A DNA stretch of 64,000 nt from Alicyclobacillus acidiphilus NBRC 100859. Lineage in GTDB: Bacteria > Bacillota > Bacilli > Alicyclobacillales > Alicyclobacillaceae. The stretch is from positions 1 through 64,000 of the forward strand of contig NZ_BCQI01000002.1 of the NCBI RefSeq assembly GCF_001544355.1. Direction: 5' to 3'. Under the pieces are notes generated by a model. The model was not told the origin of the DNA and made no database searches. It saw only the letters and a list, made by a program, of their open reading frames with translations. Position numbers and translations under genes: made by a program. Shown here one piece after another: positions 51,785 to 62,172 of the stretch (the stretch's first letter is position 1; each line of letters begins with the position of its first letter).

Positions 51785-53059
51785 ATGTTCAAATTTAACG
51801 AGGAAAAGGGCCAACTCAAATGCTCCTTCTGCGGAAAGACGCAGGAACAGGTGCGCAAGTTGGTTGCTGGTCCTGGCGTATACATTTGCGATGAATGTAT
51901 CGAACTGTGCAATGAAATCGTCGAGGAGCAACTCGGGGAAGAAGAAGATTTTGAACTGAAGGACGTGCCCAAACCGACTGAGATCAAGACGATTCTCGAC
52001 CAGTACGTCATCGGCCAGGAGAAGGCCAAACGTTCACTGTCGGTCGCCGTATACAATCATTACAAGAGAATCAACGCTGGTTCGCAGAAGACCGATGAGG
52101 TCGAACTGGCGAAGAGCAACATTTTGTTGATTGGTCCTACCGGCAGCGGTAAGACCCTGTTGGCGCAAACGCTGGCGCGCATTTTGAATGTGCCTTTTGC
52201 GATTGCCGACGCGACGTCGCTCACGGAGGCTGGCTACGTCGGTGAAGATGTCGAAAACATTCTTTTGAAGTTGATCCAAGCGGCTGATTACGATATTGAA
52301 AAGGCCGAACGGGGTATTATTTATATCGACGAGATCGATAAAATTGCCCGGAAGTCGGAAAACCCGTCCATCACGAGAGACGTGTCTGGTGAAGGCGTAC
52401 AGCAGGCGCTGCTGAAGATTCTTGAAGGAACGGTCGCGAGTGTTCCGCCTCAAGGTGGACGTAAGCATCCGCATCAAGAGTTTATTCAAATTGATACGAC
52501 GAATATTCTCTTCATTTGCGGCGGTGCGTTCGACGGCATTGAACCTATCATCAAGCGCCGTCTCGGCAGCAAGGTGATTGGGTTCGGCAGCGGCAAGGAT
52601 CAACCGGATACGAAGGACACGGCCATCATGCAGCACGTTCTTCCTGAAGATCTGCTGAAGTTTGGGCTGATTCCTGAGTTTATTGGACGCTTGCCGGTCG
52701 TGACCACCTTGGATGCGCTGGACGAAGAGGCGTTGAAGCGGATTCTTACGGAACCGAAGAATGCCCTTGTCAAACAATTCCAGAAATTGCTTGACATGGA
52801 CAGTGTGGTTCTGGAGTTCCATGAAGACGCCCTTGCCACCATCGCCAAGGAAGCGATTCGTCGAGGAACGGGCGCGCGTGGTTTGCGCGCGATTATCGAG
52901 TCCATCATGCTGGACGTCATGTACGAATTGCCGTCTCGCGACGACATCCAAAAGTGCATTATCACGAAGGATGCGGCGCTTCGAGAGGCTGCGCCAATCG
53001 TCTTGAAGAAGGACGGAAGCTCGATACCGTTTACGCGGAAGTCGGAAGAGACCGCTTAA
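51785..53059 (+). CDS. clpX: Clp protease ATP-binding subunit ClpX
   Basis: A 424-residue AAA+ unfoldase. The zinc-binding domain has Cys13, Cys16, Cys35 and Cys38. Walker A is GPTGSGKT and Walker [29 protein letters not shown] and the ClpP-contacting loop near IGFGSG are present. GGGAGGG lies before ATG 51785. It ends at a terminator. Confidence 0.98.
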   Translation: MFKFNEEKGQLKCSFCGKTQEQVRKLVAGPGVYICDECIELCNEIVEEQLGEEEDFELKDVPKPTEIKTILDQYVIGQEKAKRSLSVAVYNHYKRINAGSQKTDEVELAKSNILLIGPTGSGKTLLAQTLARILNVPFAIADATSLTEAGYVGEDVENILLKLIQAADYDIEKAERGIIYIDEIDKIARKSENPSITRDVSGEGVQQALLKILEGTVASVPPQGGRKHPHQEFIQIDTTNILFICGGAFDGIEPIIKRRLGSKVIGFGSGKDQPDTKDTAIMQHVLPEDLLKFGLIPEFIGRLPVVTTLDALDEEALKRILTEPKNALVKQFQKLLDMDSVVLEFHEDALATIAKEAIRRGTGARGLRAIIESIMLDVMYELPSRDDIQKCIITKDAALREAAPIVLKKDGSSIPFTRKSEETA

Positions 53060-53099
53060 CTGGGAGCGTGTTCCGCACAGTCCTATAGTTCTTTGAGTT

Positions 53100-53133
53100 G
53101 GGCGTTGATGCCGTTGCGGCGGTGTCAACGCCC
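53100..53133 (+). terminator. Terminator after clpX
   Basis: GGGCGTTGA (53100-53108) pairs with TCAACGCCC (53125-53133), followed by TCTTCGTTT. It separates clpX from lonB. Confidence 0.7.
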
Positions 53134-53199
53134 TCTTCGTTTATGCCTTTCGGTCCGTGGCAATACTGCATAGAGCAGCATGGATTGGGAGGGATTGCG

Positions 53200-54891
53200 A
53201 TGACTGCAACGATTTTGGCAGCGATACAAGTGTTTTTTGCGATTGTGATTGGGCTGTATTTTTGGAACTTGCTGAAGACCCAGAATCACAACAAGCATGC
53301 GATTGAACGGGAATCTCGCAAGGAGCTTGACAAACTTCGCAGGCTTCGGTCCGTTTCACTCTCGGAGCCGTTGGCAGAGCGTACACGTCCCGAGAGCATT
53401 GACGATATCATTGGTCAAGCCGATGGGATTCGCGCACTGCGCGCTGCCCTGTGCGGACCAAATCCGCAGCACGTCATCGTCTATGGGCCGCCTGGAGTCG
53501 GGAAGACCGCAGCGGCGCGCGTGATTTTGGAAGAAGCCAAGCGGACGGGTACGTCTCCATTTCGACCGGACGCGAAGTTCGTAGAATTGGACGCCACGAC
53601 GGCGAGATTTGATGAGCGAGGTATCGCCGATCCGCTGATTGGGTCCGTGCACGATCCGATCTACCAGGGGGCCGGTGCGATGGGCATCGCCGGCATTCCC
53701 CAGCCGAAGCAAGGCGCTGTCACAAAGGCCCACGGAGGCGTGTTATTCATCGACGAGATCGGGGAATTGCACCCCATTCAGTTGAACAAGTTGCTGAAAG
53801 TGCTCGAAGATCGAAAAGTGTTTCTCGAGAGTGCGTACTATAGCAGCGAGGATAACAATATTCCGTTGCACGTGCACGACATTTTTCAAAACGGTCTGCC
53901 TGCGGACTTTCGCTTGATTGGCGCGACGACGCGATCGCCCGAAGAACTGCCGCCGGCCTTGCGATCGAGATGTGTCGAAGTGTTTTTCCGCCCGTTGTCG
54001 CGCGAGGAAATCCACAAGGTTTCGCTGGGCGCTGCCCAAAAGCTGGGCATGCCGCTTGGCGAAGGCGTCGCAGAAGCGATTATGGAGTATGCGACGAACG
54101 GCCGCGACGCGGTGAACCTGGTTCAAGTTGCGGGAAGCGTGGCGATATCGGAAGGACGAAGCGAGATTTCGATTGAGGACGTCGAATGGGTCATTCAGTT
54201 CAGCCGCCTGAATCCACGTCCCGAGCGAAAGATTGGCGAGCATCCGCAAGTTGGCGTGGTCAATGGATTGGCGGTGTTTGGTCCGCAGTTGGGCATGCTG
54301 CTTGAGATCGAGGTGACGGCGACACCCGCTTCGACCCACGGTGCCGGCAAGGTGACCATCACCGGGTTGGTCGAAGAGGAGACGATTGGCGGGCGGGATC
54401 GAAGCATGCGAAGGAAGAGCATGGCGATGGGGTCGCTGGACAATGTGATGACGACGCTCCGCCGCGTGATGGGCATTCGCGTGGAAGATTACGATCTTCA
54501 CGTCAACTTCCCCGGCGGCATGCCCGTGGACGGCCCGAGTGCCGGAATTGCCATGGCTGTGGCGATGTATTCCGCGATTCGTCACCAACCCGTGTTGAAT
54601 ACGATCGCGATGACGGGGGAACTCTCCATCCTGGGCTCCGTTCGTCCGGTTGGCGGCGTTGCGGCAAAAGTGACTGCGGCTGCCGAAGCGGGCGCGAAGG
54701 TCGTCTTGGTGCCGAAGGCGAATTGGCAGGAGACGTTCCGGCACATGGACGGTATTCAGGTTGTTCCGGTCGAGCGCCTGGAGGACGTCCTGAAACTATC
54801 GCTCGTCGGCGGATTGGACGATTACGAGGCCCCGCGGGTGGGGGATATTGTGTCCAACTCGGCGCACAATTCGTATTCTTCCGCGCAATAG
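53200..54891 (+). CDS. lonB: LonB-type ATP-dependent protease
   Basis: A 563-residue membrane-linked protease. An N-terminal hydrophobic segment (ILAAIQVFFAIVIGLYFWNLL) precedes the AAA+ module (Walker [12 protein letters not shown], Walker B LFIDEIGEL) and the Lon peptidase domain. The catalytic Ser is in DGPSAGIAMA and the Lys in GGVAAKVTAA. In B. subtilis lonB is expressed in the forespore under sigma-F. ATG 53200 follows GGGAGGG; the longer reading from 53098 runs into the terminator hairpin. Confidence 0.94.
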   Translation: MTATILAAIQVFFAIVIGLYFWNLLKTQNHNKHAIERESRKELDKLRRLRSVSLSEPLAERTRPESIDDIIGQADGIRALRAALCGPNPQHVIVYGPPGVGKTAAARVILEEAKRTGTSPFRPDAKFVELDATTARFDERGIADPLIGSVHDPIYQGAGAMGIAGIPQPKQGAVTKAHGGVLFIDEIGELHPIQLNKLLKVLEDRKVFLESAYYSSEDNNIPLHVHDIFQNGLPADFRLIGATTRSPEELPPALRSRCVEVFFRPLSREEIHKVSLGAAQKLGMPLGEGVAEAIMEYATNGRDAVNLVQVAGSVAISEGRSEISIEDVEWVIQFSRLNPRPERKIGEHPQVGVVNGLAVFGPQLGMLLEIEVTATPASTHGAGKVTITGLVEEETIGGRDRSMRRKSMAMGSLDNVMTTLRRVMGIRVEDYDLHVNFPGGMPVDGPSAGIAMAVAMYSAIRHQPVLNTIAMTGELSILGSVRPVGGVAAKVTAAAEAGAKVVLVPKANWQETFRHMDGIQVVPVERLEDVLKLSLVGGLDDYEAPRVGDIVSNSAHNSYSSAQ

Positions 54892-54952
54892 TCGAAACGA
54901 CTGCGTAGACTGCCGCGGCGCGGGCCCATCGCCGTGAAAGTCGCAGTACGAA

Positions 54953-54982
54953 TTAGACTTGGCCGAATCGATTCTGTACAAT
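54953..54982 (+). promoter_or_regulatory. Possible sigma-A promoter of lonA
   Basis: TTAGAC (54953-54958) and TACAAT (54977-54982) with an 18-bp spacer, about 40 bp before lonA. Confidence 0.45.
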
Positions 54983-55023
54983 AAGGCCAATCCAATGGGA
55001 GAGTCGAAATCGGAGGTGGGGAA

Positions 55024-57459
55024 ATGGCGGCACAGACAAACTCGAATGAATATGGCAAAACCACGTACCCGTTGTTGCCACTCCGCGGATTGCTCGTGTA
55101 TCCCTCGATGGTGCTGCACTTTGACGTGGGCCGTCCCAAGTCGGTCAGCGCGCTGGAAGCGGCTATGGTGGAAGACCACTTGATTGTCTTGGCTTCTCAA
55201 GAAGACGGTCAAATCGACGAACCAGTTGTCGACGATCTCTACGGTGTCGGGACGCTGGCACGAGTCAAGCAAATGATGAAGCTGCCGAACGGTACAATCC
55301 GGGTCCTTGTCGAGGGCTTGGCGCGTGCCGAAATTCTGGAATATACCGGAGAACAGGACTATTTTCAGGTCGAAGTTCGCATTCACTCTGAACCTGACGA
55401 TGTGCAAGCGACGCCGGAAATGCAGGCTATGATGCGATCCGTTTCACAACAGTTTGAGCAATACGTCAAGCTGTCCCGCAAATTGGATCAGGAGACGTAC
55501 GCCGCTGTCGTGGACATCAATCATCCGGGCCGTTTCGCCGACATGGTCGCGTCGCACCTTCCGCTCAAAGTGCGCGAAAAGCAGGAGATTCTCGAGTGCT
55601 TCGACATTCAGGAGCGACTCGAACGTCTGTTGCAGATTTTGTCGGATGAACGCGAAGTATTGGAATTGGAGCGGAAAATTCATCAACGTGTCCGTAAACA
55701 GATGGAGAAGACGCAAAAAGAATACTATCTTCGCGAACAGATGAAGGCGATTCAGCGCGAACTTGGAGACAAGGAAGGCCGTATGGCCGAAATTGAAGAG
55801 TTGCGCGAAAAGCTTGAGGCGAAGCAGCTTCCGCCGCAGGTCTACGAAAAGGTTGAGAAAGAGATTGTTCGCCTGGAACGGATTCCTGCCTCCTCTGCCG
55901 AAGGAACCGTTGCGCGGACCTACATAGATTGGCTGTTGGAACTGCCATGGACGGAAGAGGCCCGGTCCACGCCGGACGTCGCACGGGCGGAGCGAATTTT
56001 GAACGAAGAGCACTATGGACTGGAGAAGGTGAAGGACCGCATCCTCGAATTCATCGCGGTTCAGGCCTTGACAAACCGTCAGTCGGGCCCAATCATCTGT
56101 CTCGCTGGCCCGCCAGGCGTAGGTAAGACGTCGCTGGCCCGCTCCATCGCGAAATCGTTAAACAGGCCGTTCGTGCGCGTGTCGCTCGGCGGCGTTCGCG
56201 ACGACGCAGAGATTCGAGGCCACCGAAGAACGTATATCGGCGCCATGCCCGGACGGATTCTGCAAGGCATGAAGCAGGCGCAGGTCATCAATCCCGTGTT
56301 TTTGCTCGATGAGATCGACAAGATGGCGAGCGATTTCCGAGGCGATCCCGCCGCGGCCATGCTGGAGATTCTCGATCCGGAGCAAAATGAGACTTTTTCG
56401 GACCATTACATCGAAATACCGTACAATCTTTCGAACGTGCTGTTTATCACCACGGCGAACAATCTGTATGATATTCCGGGACCGCTTCGGGATCGGATGG
56501 AGATCATTCAGCTCGCGGGCTACACGGAGTTGGAGAAACTCCATATCGCGAAGGGCCATCTGCTGCCTAGACAGCGCGATCGACACGCGTTGAAGGGCGA
56601 TCGGCTGCGGATGTCGGACGACGTCATTATGGAAATCATCCGCCATTATACGCGCGAATCGGGTGTGCGGAACCTGGATCGGCTGATCGCGAGCATTTGT
56701 CGGAAAGCGGCCCGCATCATCGCGTCCGGCGAGAGCAAGCGGGTGACGGTTACCTCGGCCTTGCTCACCACGTTCCTGGGCGCGCATCGGTTTGAGTACG
56801 GCCAGGTCGAAGAGACGGATCAGATTGGCGGCGTGGCGGGTCTCGCTTGGACCGAGATGGGCGGCGACATGTTGACGGTCGAAGTATCGGTCGTTCCAGG
56901 CACCGGCAAGGTGGTGTTGACGGGAAAACTGGGCGACGTGATGAAGGAAAGCGCGCAGACGGCGTTGTCCTATGTTCGATCCCGTGCGAAGTCGTTGCAC
57001 ATTCCGACGGATTTTCACGAAAAGGTCGACTTGCACATTCACGTGCCGGAAGGCGCGATTCCCAAGGACGGTCCTTCGGCCGGCATCACGATGGCGACGG
57101 CTGTCGCTTCAGCGCTCACCAATCGGCGCGTTCACCGCGAGATTGCGATGACCGGGGAGATCACCTTGCGGGGCCGGGTTCTGCCCATCGGCGGGCTCAA
57201 GGAGAAGAGCTTGGCCGCGCATCGGGCAGGCATTCAGACCATCATCATGCCGAAGGGCAATATCAAAGATTTGGAAGAAATCCCGTCGATCGTGCGCGAA
57301 GCCGTCCGCTTTGTGCCAGTGTCTCACATGGACGAAGTCCTGGAACTGGCGTTGGAAGAAGCGCCGCTGGTCGACGATTCGGAACAATCGAACCACGACG
57401 CTTGGTTTGCCGATCTCCTGTCGGAAGGCAAATACGGTGGAGGCGAGGCTCACCAGTGA
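55024..57459 (+). CDS. lon: ATP-dependent protease La (LonA)
   Basis: An 811-residue soluble protease that removes damaged and regulatory proteins. The N-terminal LAN domain begins [16 protein letters not shown]. Walker A is [11 protein letters not shown] near residue 361. The catalytic dyad is Ser685 in [11 protein letters not shown] and Lys726 in [20 protein letters not shown] lies before ATG 55024. The stop overlaps the start of engB (GTGA). Confidence 0.98.
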   Translation: MAAQTNSNEYGKTTYPLLPLRGLLVYPSMVLHFDVGRPKSVSALEAAMVEDHLIVLASQEDGQIDEPVVDDLYGVGTLARVKQMMKLPNGTIRVLVEGLARAEILEYTGEQDYFQVEVRIHSEPDDVQATPEMQAMMRSVSQQFEQYVKLSRKLDQETYAAVVDINHPGRFADMVASHLPLKVREKQEILECFDIQERLERLLQILSDEREVLELERKIHQRVRKQMEKTQKEYYLREQMKAIQRELGDKEGRMAEIEELREKLEAKQLPPQVYEKVEKEIVRLERIPASSAEGTVARTYIDWLLELPWTEEARSTPDVARAERILNEEHYGLEKVKDRILEFIAVQALTNRQSGPIICLAGPPGVGKTSLARSIAKSLNRPFVRVSLGGVRDDAEIRGHRRTYIGAMPGRILQGMKQAQVINPVFLLDEIDKMASDFRGDPAAAMLEILDPEQNETFSDHYIEIPYNLSNVLFITTANNLYDIPGPLRDRMEIIQLAGYTELEKLHIAKGHLLPRQRDRHALKGDRLRMSDDVIMEIIRHYTRESGVRNLDRLIASICRKAARIIASGESKRVTVTSALLTTFLGAHRFEYGQVEETDQIGGVAGLAWTEMGGDMLTVEVSVVPGTGKVVLTGKLGDVMKESAQTALSYVRSRAKSLHIPTDFHEKVDLHIHVPEGAIPKDGPSAGITMATAVASALTNRRVHREIAMTGEITLRGRVLPIGGLKEKSLAAHRAGIQTIIMPKGNIKDLEEIPSIVREAVRFVPVSHMDEVLELALEEAPLVDDSEQSNHDAWFADLLSEGKYGGGEAHQ

Positions 57460-58097
57460 TTATTCGAAGCGCGGAATTTGAAATCAGTGCTGTCCGGCCA
57501 AATCAATGGCCGGAGGGCGGCTTGCCCGAATTTGCCTTTATCGGCCGCAGCAACGTCGGCAAATCGACGTTGCTGAATCGCCTTTTGAACCGCAAATCCC
57601 TGGCCAGGGTATCGGCGCAGCCGGGCAAGACGAGACAGATTAACTTTTTTCGGATCAACGACGCTTTTCGATTCGTCGATTTGCCTGGCTACGGGTATGC
57701 CGCCGTCAGCAAACGGGAACGAAGCGCGTTTGCCGACATGATCGACGAGTATTTGCTGAATCGGGAACCGCTTGCGCGCATCTTTCAGTTGGTGGATATT
57801 CGGCACGAACCTAGCAAAGACGATGTGGCGGTCCATGCGGCGCTGTTGGAGCTGGATGTGCCGGTCAGCGTGATCGCGACGAAATTGGATAAGATAGGGA
57901 AATCCCAAGTGCAGAAGCATTTGAAGATCATTCGGACCGCTTTGTCAACGCCTGTGCAAGTCTATCCTATCTCTGCGGAAAAACGAATTGGTCTCGACGA
58001 CGTGTGGCAATTGATGGAGGCTGATTTGGAGGCGCCTGTGTATCGCGACGTGGAGCCGATCGACGGCGAAGACGCCAAGGACGGCAAAGATTCATAG
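57456..58097 (+). CDS. engB: Ribosome biogenesis GTPase YsxC/EngB
   Basis: A 213-residue GTPase needed for 50S assembly. G1 is [10 protein letters not shown]2/switch [13 protein letters not shown]3 DLPGYGYA, G4 TKLDKIGK and G5 PISAEK. GTG 57456 overlaps the lon stop, so translation is coupled. The longer frame reading upstream inside lon is a shadow. lonA-ysxC-hemA is the Bacillus order. Confidence 0.96.
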   Translation: MIIRSAEFEISAVRPNQWPEGGLPEFAFIGRSNVGKSTLLNRLLNRKSLARVSAQPGKTRQINFFRINDAFRFVDLPGYGYAAVSKRERSAFADMIDEYLLNREPLARIFQLVDIRHEPSKDDVAVHAALLELDVPVSVIATKLDKIGKSQVQKHLKIIRTALSTPVQVYPISAEKRIGLDDVWQLMEADLEAPVYRDVEPIDGEDAKDGKDS

Positions 58098-58111
58098 ACG
58101 TGTCACAGGCG

Positions 58112-58144
58112 TACCACGCCGCTTGTCGAAACGCGTGGTATACT
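58112..58144 (+). promoter_or_regulatory. hemA promoter overlapped by an inverted repeat
   Basis: TACCACGC (58112-58119) and GCGTGGTA (58133-58140) form a perfect 8-bp inverted repeat with a 13-base centre. The right arm overlaps TGGTATACT (58136-58144), an extended -10 box. No -35 box is seen. A protein bound here would block or adjust hemA transcription; PerR is a known hem regulator in Bacillus, but this is not a PerR box. Confidence 0.5.
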
Positions 58145-58212
58145 ATCGAAGGCGACATAAACCTGCGGCAAGAGGGCATCCGGTAGATTGAGCAGGGGAG
58201 GAGGACGAGCGT

Positions 58213-59595
58213 ATGCACATCATCGTGGTAGGGATGAGTCACAAATCCGCATCCGTAGAATTGCGTGAGCGCGTGAGCTTTTCGGAAGAGGCGCTCGACG
58301 GCGTGTTGACGCAACTCTATGGAACGCGGACGGTACTAGAAAGTCTCGTGTTGTCGACGTGCAATCGAACAGAAATATACGCGTTGGTGAGCAGCGTGCG
58401 GGCAGGGCACGACTTCTTTGTGACCCTGATGGCGCAGCATGCGGGATGCTCGAAATCGGAGATCGAACAGCACACGTATATGCTTCAGGGGGAAGATGCC
58501 GTCGCCCACGCCATGAGAGTGGCCTCTGGCCTCGATTCCGTCGTGATCGGCGAGACGCAGATCTTGGGCCAAATGAGAGACGCGTTCACGAAGGCGTTCG
58601 AAGTGGGCAACACGGGCGCGATGTTCAACAGACTCTTTCGCGAGGTACTGCACGTCGGGAAACGGGCACAGACGGAAACGACGGTTGGACAGCACTCGGT
58701 TTCCGTCAGCTACGCGGCGGTTCAGCTGGCGTCGAAGGTGGTCGGCGGTTTATCCAACAAGTCGGCCCTCGTGATTGGCGCGGGCCAAATGGGGACGCTC
58801 GCGATTCGGCACCTTGCCGCGCAGGGGATTGGTCGTTTGATCGTCGCGAATCGCAGTGTGGATAAGGCGCGGAACGCAATTGGCGATCTCGCCGAGGTCG
58901 TGCCGCTCACGGCGATTCCCGATGTGATGCCGGATGTCGACGTCGTCTTCTCGGCGACCGGTGCGCCAGGGTACACCGTGTCCGTCGACGTCGTCAAGGC
59001 GTCGTTGGCGCAACGCAAGGCCCGTCCGGTGGCTATGCTCGACTTGGCGGTTCCGCGCGACATCGATCCGGCCATCGCGGCCTTGCCGATGGCGTACGTG
59101 TACGATGTGGACGATCTCGACGGCGTGATCGACGCCAACCTCAAGGAACGCGAACGCCAGGCCCAGGCGATTGAGGCGATGATCGCCGACGGCGTGCAGT
59201 CGTTCTCGAATTGGCTGACGGAACAAGAGGTTGTGCCGCTGATTGCGGCCCTGCGGAGCAAGGGAGAGGCGATTCAGCGCGAAGTGATGGCGAGCTTGCT
59301 GAACAAGCTGCCAAACCTCAGCGAACGGGAACAGAAGATCTTGAACAAGCACACGATGAGTATCGTGAACCAATTGTTGCGGGAGCCGATCCAAAACGTC
59401 AAGGAATTGGCCATTGCTTCCGGGGACGCGACGTACGCCTCGGTATTCGCGAAGCTGTTTGGCATCGATGTTGCAGAGGAGCGTGCGGAAACGTCGCTAT
59501 CAGCGGCTGCCGGTCACACCGTTGCGGAGCTGTTCGGACGGTTGCTTGGGGAGCAGATGGAGCACAAGCCTCGGCTGCACCCTGTGCTTCGGTGA
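58213..59595 (+). CDS. hemA: Glutamyl-tRNA reductase
   Basis: A 460-residue NADPH enzyme that makes glutamate-1-semialdehyde from glutamyl-tRNA, the first step of C5 haem synthesis. It begins MHIIVVGMSHKSASVELRE. Catalytic Cys50 lies in LSTCNRTEIYA. The Rossmann domain has VIGAGQMGTLA, and a C-terminal helical dimerisation domain follows. GGGGAGGAGG lies before ATG 58213. It is the first of hemAXCDBL. Confidence 0.97.
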   Translation: MHIIVVGMSHKSASVELRERVSFSEEALDGVLTQLYGTRTVLESLVLSTCNRTEIYALVSSVRAGHDFFVTLMAQHAGCSKSEIEQHTYMLQGEDAVAHAMRVASGLDSVVIGETQILGQMRDAFTKAFEVGNTGAMFNRLFREVLHVGKRAQTETTVGQHSVSVSYAAVQLASKVVGGLSNKSALVIGAGQMGTLAIRHLAAQGIGRLIVANRSVDKARNAIGDLAEVVPLTAIPDVMPDVDVVFSATGAPGYTVSVDVVKASLAQRKARPVAMLDLAVPRDIDPAIAALPMAYVYDVDDLDGVIDANLKERERQAQAIEAMIADGVQSFSNWLTEQEVVPLIAALRSKGEAIQREVMASLLNKLPNLSEREQKILNKHTMSIVNQLLREPIQNVKELAIASGDATYASVFAKLFGIDVAEERAETSLSAAAGHTVAELFGRLLGEQMEHKPRLHPVLR

Positions 59596-59601
59596 TGCTC
59601 G

Positions 59602-60417
59602 ATGATTTGGGTGCGTGTACTGTCGGACACGGCGATGAGCGCCTACGCGCTGAGTTTAACCTTGTTGTTCAGCGATGTGGTCGAACCGCGCCGACGGATC
59701 AACCGGGCGGCGGTTGTGCTCTTGTTCGTGGCCTTTGTTGCGATGACCGCGCTCCTGTTCGAACGGTTTGCCCGCCTTCCTGTGTTTCCGGCTTACTCGA
59801 AGTCTGACCTGCTGCTGTTCATCGCTTGGTTTATGCTGGCGATCACGCTGGTGCTGGATACCTTCTTTCAGATTGGGCTCGTCGTGTTCTTCGCCAACGT
59901 GGTCGGCTTCGGTCTGACGTTGTTCGCGGGCGGCGAACAATCGAGACATCCGTTCCCGTGGTTTCCGCACGGCGATCTGTTGTTCGTTCACATCGTGATG
60001 GCCACGATGAGTGAAATCGCGTTCGCTTTCGGATTTGTTTTCGCCCTGATGCACGTGGTGCAGGATCGGAATCTGCGAAGGCATCGGTTCAATCGCTGGT
60101 TTCTCCAATTGCCATCGCTTGCGGCCTTGGATCGGTGGGCATTGTTTTCGTCGGCATTGGGCTTCTTTCTCCTGTTCGTCGCGATGGCCATCGGTGAAGA
60201 ATGGGCGCAGGTCGTTCTTCACCACTGGATTCTCGGTTCCCTGAAAACGGTTGTGACGCTGCTGACGTGGGCCATGTACGCCGTCTATTTGATTCAACGC
60301 GTGCGCCGCCAAGGGACGGGCAGGGGCCTGATGGCCTACCAAATGATCTGTTTTGTCGCCACGGTGGTCAACTTGGTGGCCGTTGCCGATCCGGCGCAGT
60401 TTCCGGTGCGCCCCTAG
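59602..60417 (+). CDS. hemX: HemX, cytochrome c assembly-like membrane protein
   Basis: A 271-residue protein with about eight membrane helices, a CcsA/HemX-type fold with WFPHGDLLFVHIVMATMSEIAFAF. In B. subtilis HemX lowers the amount of HemA. ATG 59602 is 6 bp after the hemA stop. It is the expected second gene of the hem operon. Confidence 0.9.
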   Translation: MIWVRVLSDTAMSAYALSLTLLFSDVVEPRRRINRAAVVLLFVAFVAMTALLFERFARLPVFPAYSKSDLLLFIAWFMLAITLVLDTFFQIGLVVFFANVVGFGLTLFAGGEQSRHPFPWFPHGDLLFVHIVMATMSEIAFAFGFVFALMHVVQDRNLRRHRFNRWFLQLPSLAALDRWALFSSALGFFLLFVAMAIGEEWAQVVLHHWILGSLKTVVTLLTWAMYAVYLIQRVRRQGTGRGLMAYQMICFVATVVNLVAVADPAQFPVRP

Positions 60418-60476
60418 CCTGTGAGATGCTAGCCTGCGAGATGATAGATACGAAGATGACGGAGAGGATCGAACGT

Positions 60477-61412
60477 ATGAACACTATCCGCGTTGCATCG
60501 CGTACCAGTCAATTGGCCATGACGCAGACCAACTGGGTCATCGACAGGTTGACTGAGATATTGCCAGGTACTTCATTCGAAGTTGTGCCGATCCGGACAA
60601 AGGGCGATCAAATTCTCGACGTCACCTTATCCAAGATCGGCGGAAAAGGTTTGTTCGTCTCCGAGATCGAACACGCCCTCCTCCACGGTGAGGCGGATAT
60701 CGCGGTACATAGCATGAAAGACGTCCCGTACGAACTCGCACCGGGCCTGCAACTGGCTGGCATTCCGAAGCGCGAGGATCCCCGGGACGTTGTCATTTCC
60801 GCAAGTGGCCTGCCTTTGAACCAATTGCCAAACGGTGCGCGCGTGGGAACGTCAAGCCTTCGCCGCGTCACGCAACTGCGGATGGTCCGGCCGGACTTTC
60901 ACATCGAGCCGTTGCGCGGCAACATCGATACCCGGCTGAGGCGCGTCCGCGAAGGCGAGTTTGACGCCATTGTGCTCGCCGCCGCGGGATTGCACCGCAT
61001 GGGATGGCAAGGGCAAATCACGGAGTATTTGCCGCCTGACGTCTGTCTGCCTGCGATTGGACAAGGTGTGTTGGCGGTGGAATGCCGCGAGTCCGACGCT
61101 GATCTCGTCGCTGTGCTGCGGCGCTGGTCGGATCGGGAGACGGTGGAGGCGGTCACGGCGGAGCGCGCGTTGCTTCATGGGTTGCAAGGAAGCTGCCAAA
61201 TTCCCATCGGCGGTTACGCGACCCTTGACGATAGCGGTGTCATTCATTTGACAGGCCTCGTCGCCGATCCGGATGGGGACGCCTGTGTGCGGGAATCCGC
61301 AGCCGGAACGGACCCAGTCCAACTTGGCAAGGCGTTGGCCGACAAACTGCTGAGCCTCGGGGCCGACGAGTGGATCGCGAAGGCGGAAGCTCGTCTGAAG
61401 CAAGATGAATGA
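60477..61412 (+). CDS. hemC: Porphobilinogen deaminase
   Basis: A 311-residue enzyme that joins four porphobilinogens into hydroxymethylbilane. RVASRTSQLAMTQ, DVTLSKIGGKGLFVSEIE and AVHSMKDVPYELAPGL are conserved. The dipyrromethane cofactor binds Cys240 in GSCQIPIGGYA. ATG 60477 follows GGAGAGG. A tandem 15-bp repeat (CTAGCCTGYGAGATG twice) lies just upstream at about 60415-60444. Confidence 0.97.
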   Translation: MNTIRVASRTSQLAMTQTNWVIDRLTEILPGTSFEVVPIRTKGDQILDVTLSKIGGKGLFVSEIEHALLHGEADIAVHSMKDVPYELAPGLQLAGIPKREDPRDVVISASGLPLNQLPNGARVGTSSLRRVTQLRMVRPDFHIEPLRGNIDTRLRRVREGEFDAIVLAAAGLHRMGWQGQITEYLPPDVCLPAIGQGVLAVECRESDADLVAVLRRWSDRETVEAVTAERALLHGLQGSCQIPIGGYATLDDSGVIHLTGLVADPDGDACVRESAAGTDPVQLGKALADKLLSLGADEWIAKAEARLKQDE

Positions 61413-62166
61413 GCCTGTCCCGGTCATCATCACGCAATCGGGACCGCGTGGAGCCTTGCTTCGAGAGATGCTTGCGGCAGAAGGGCGGATCGCCGTCCAT
61501 GTCCCGCTGATCGAAACGCGTCCCGTCGAGATTCCTCGGGACGTATTGTCCGGTTTGTCGAGTCGATCATTCGCAGGGTGGATCTTCACGTCGATGCCTG
61601 CCGCGAAGTTTTGGTTGGAAGCGATGGAGACCTGCGGCGAAGCGTTGAATTGGCGCAGGGATTCCTTCGTCTGCTATTGTATTGGAGAGGCGACTGCCAA
61701 CGTGCTGCGCCGCGCTGGCTTGCGCGCGCGCACATTTGACGGCGTGGGCGATGCCGAAGGGCTTGCCCAGGCACTGATCAAGCACGTGCAACCGCCAGCC
61801 GCGTTCTTGTTCTGCAAGGGCGCTCAAGCGTTAAGCACGTTGCCTGATCTGATGCGGGCACAATCGTACGAGATTGTGGAAGTGACGACGTATCACACCA
61901 GGCCGGCGGAGATCGCCGCCGATCAATTGACGAAACACGCGCCGGCCATCTTGACGTTGTTCAGTCCGTCGGGTGTACAAGCTTTGGTGTCCCATCCTGA
62001 GCTTCGCGTTTGGGTAGGCCGATCCGACGTCTGGGTGGTGCCATTTGGCGAGACGACGGCACTCGAAGCGGAGCGGTGCGGACTTCGGATTGCGGCGAAA
62101 CCGACGCGCCCGACGCACGAAGCGCTTATTGCGGCCATCCATTCTATTTTGAACCTGTGGGAGTGA
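61405..62166 (+). CDS. hemD: Uroporphyrinogen-III synthase
   Basis: A 253-residue enzyme that closes and inverts ring D of hydroxymethylbilane. The family is weakly conserved; here VIITQSGPRGALL, WIFTSMPAAKFWLE, FCKGAQALSTLPD and TLFSPSGVQALV fit the two-domain fold. ATG 61405 overlaps hemC by 8 bp. The place between hemC and hemB confirms it. Confidence 0.9.
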   Translation: MNEPVPVIITQSGPRGALLREMLAAEGRIAVHVPLIETRPVEIPRDVLSGLSSRSFAGWIFTSMPAAKFWLEAMETCGEALNWRRDSFVCYCIGEATANVLRRAGLRARTFDGVGDAEGLAQALIKHVQPPAAFLFCKGAQALSTLPDLMRAQSYEIVEVTTYHTRPAEIAADQLTKHAPAILTLFSPSGVQALVSHPELRVWVGRSDVWVVPFGETTALEAERCGLRIAAKPTRPTHEALIAAIHSILNLWE

Positions 62167-62172
62167 AGAACC

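Noticed and set aside
60415-60444. Two 15-bp direct repeats between hemX and hemC as a regulatory site
   Set aside because: It looks like a simple local duplication of the end of hemX, with no symmetry or promoter link.
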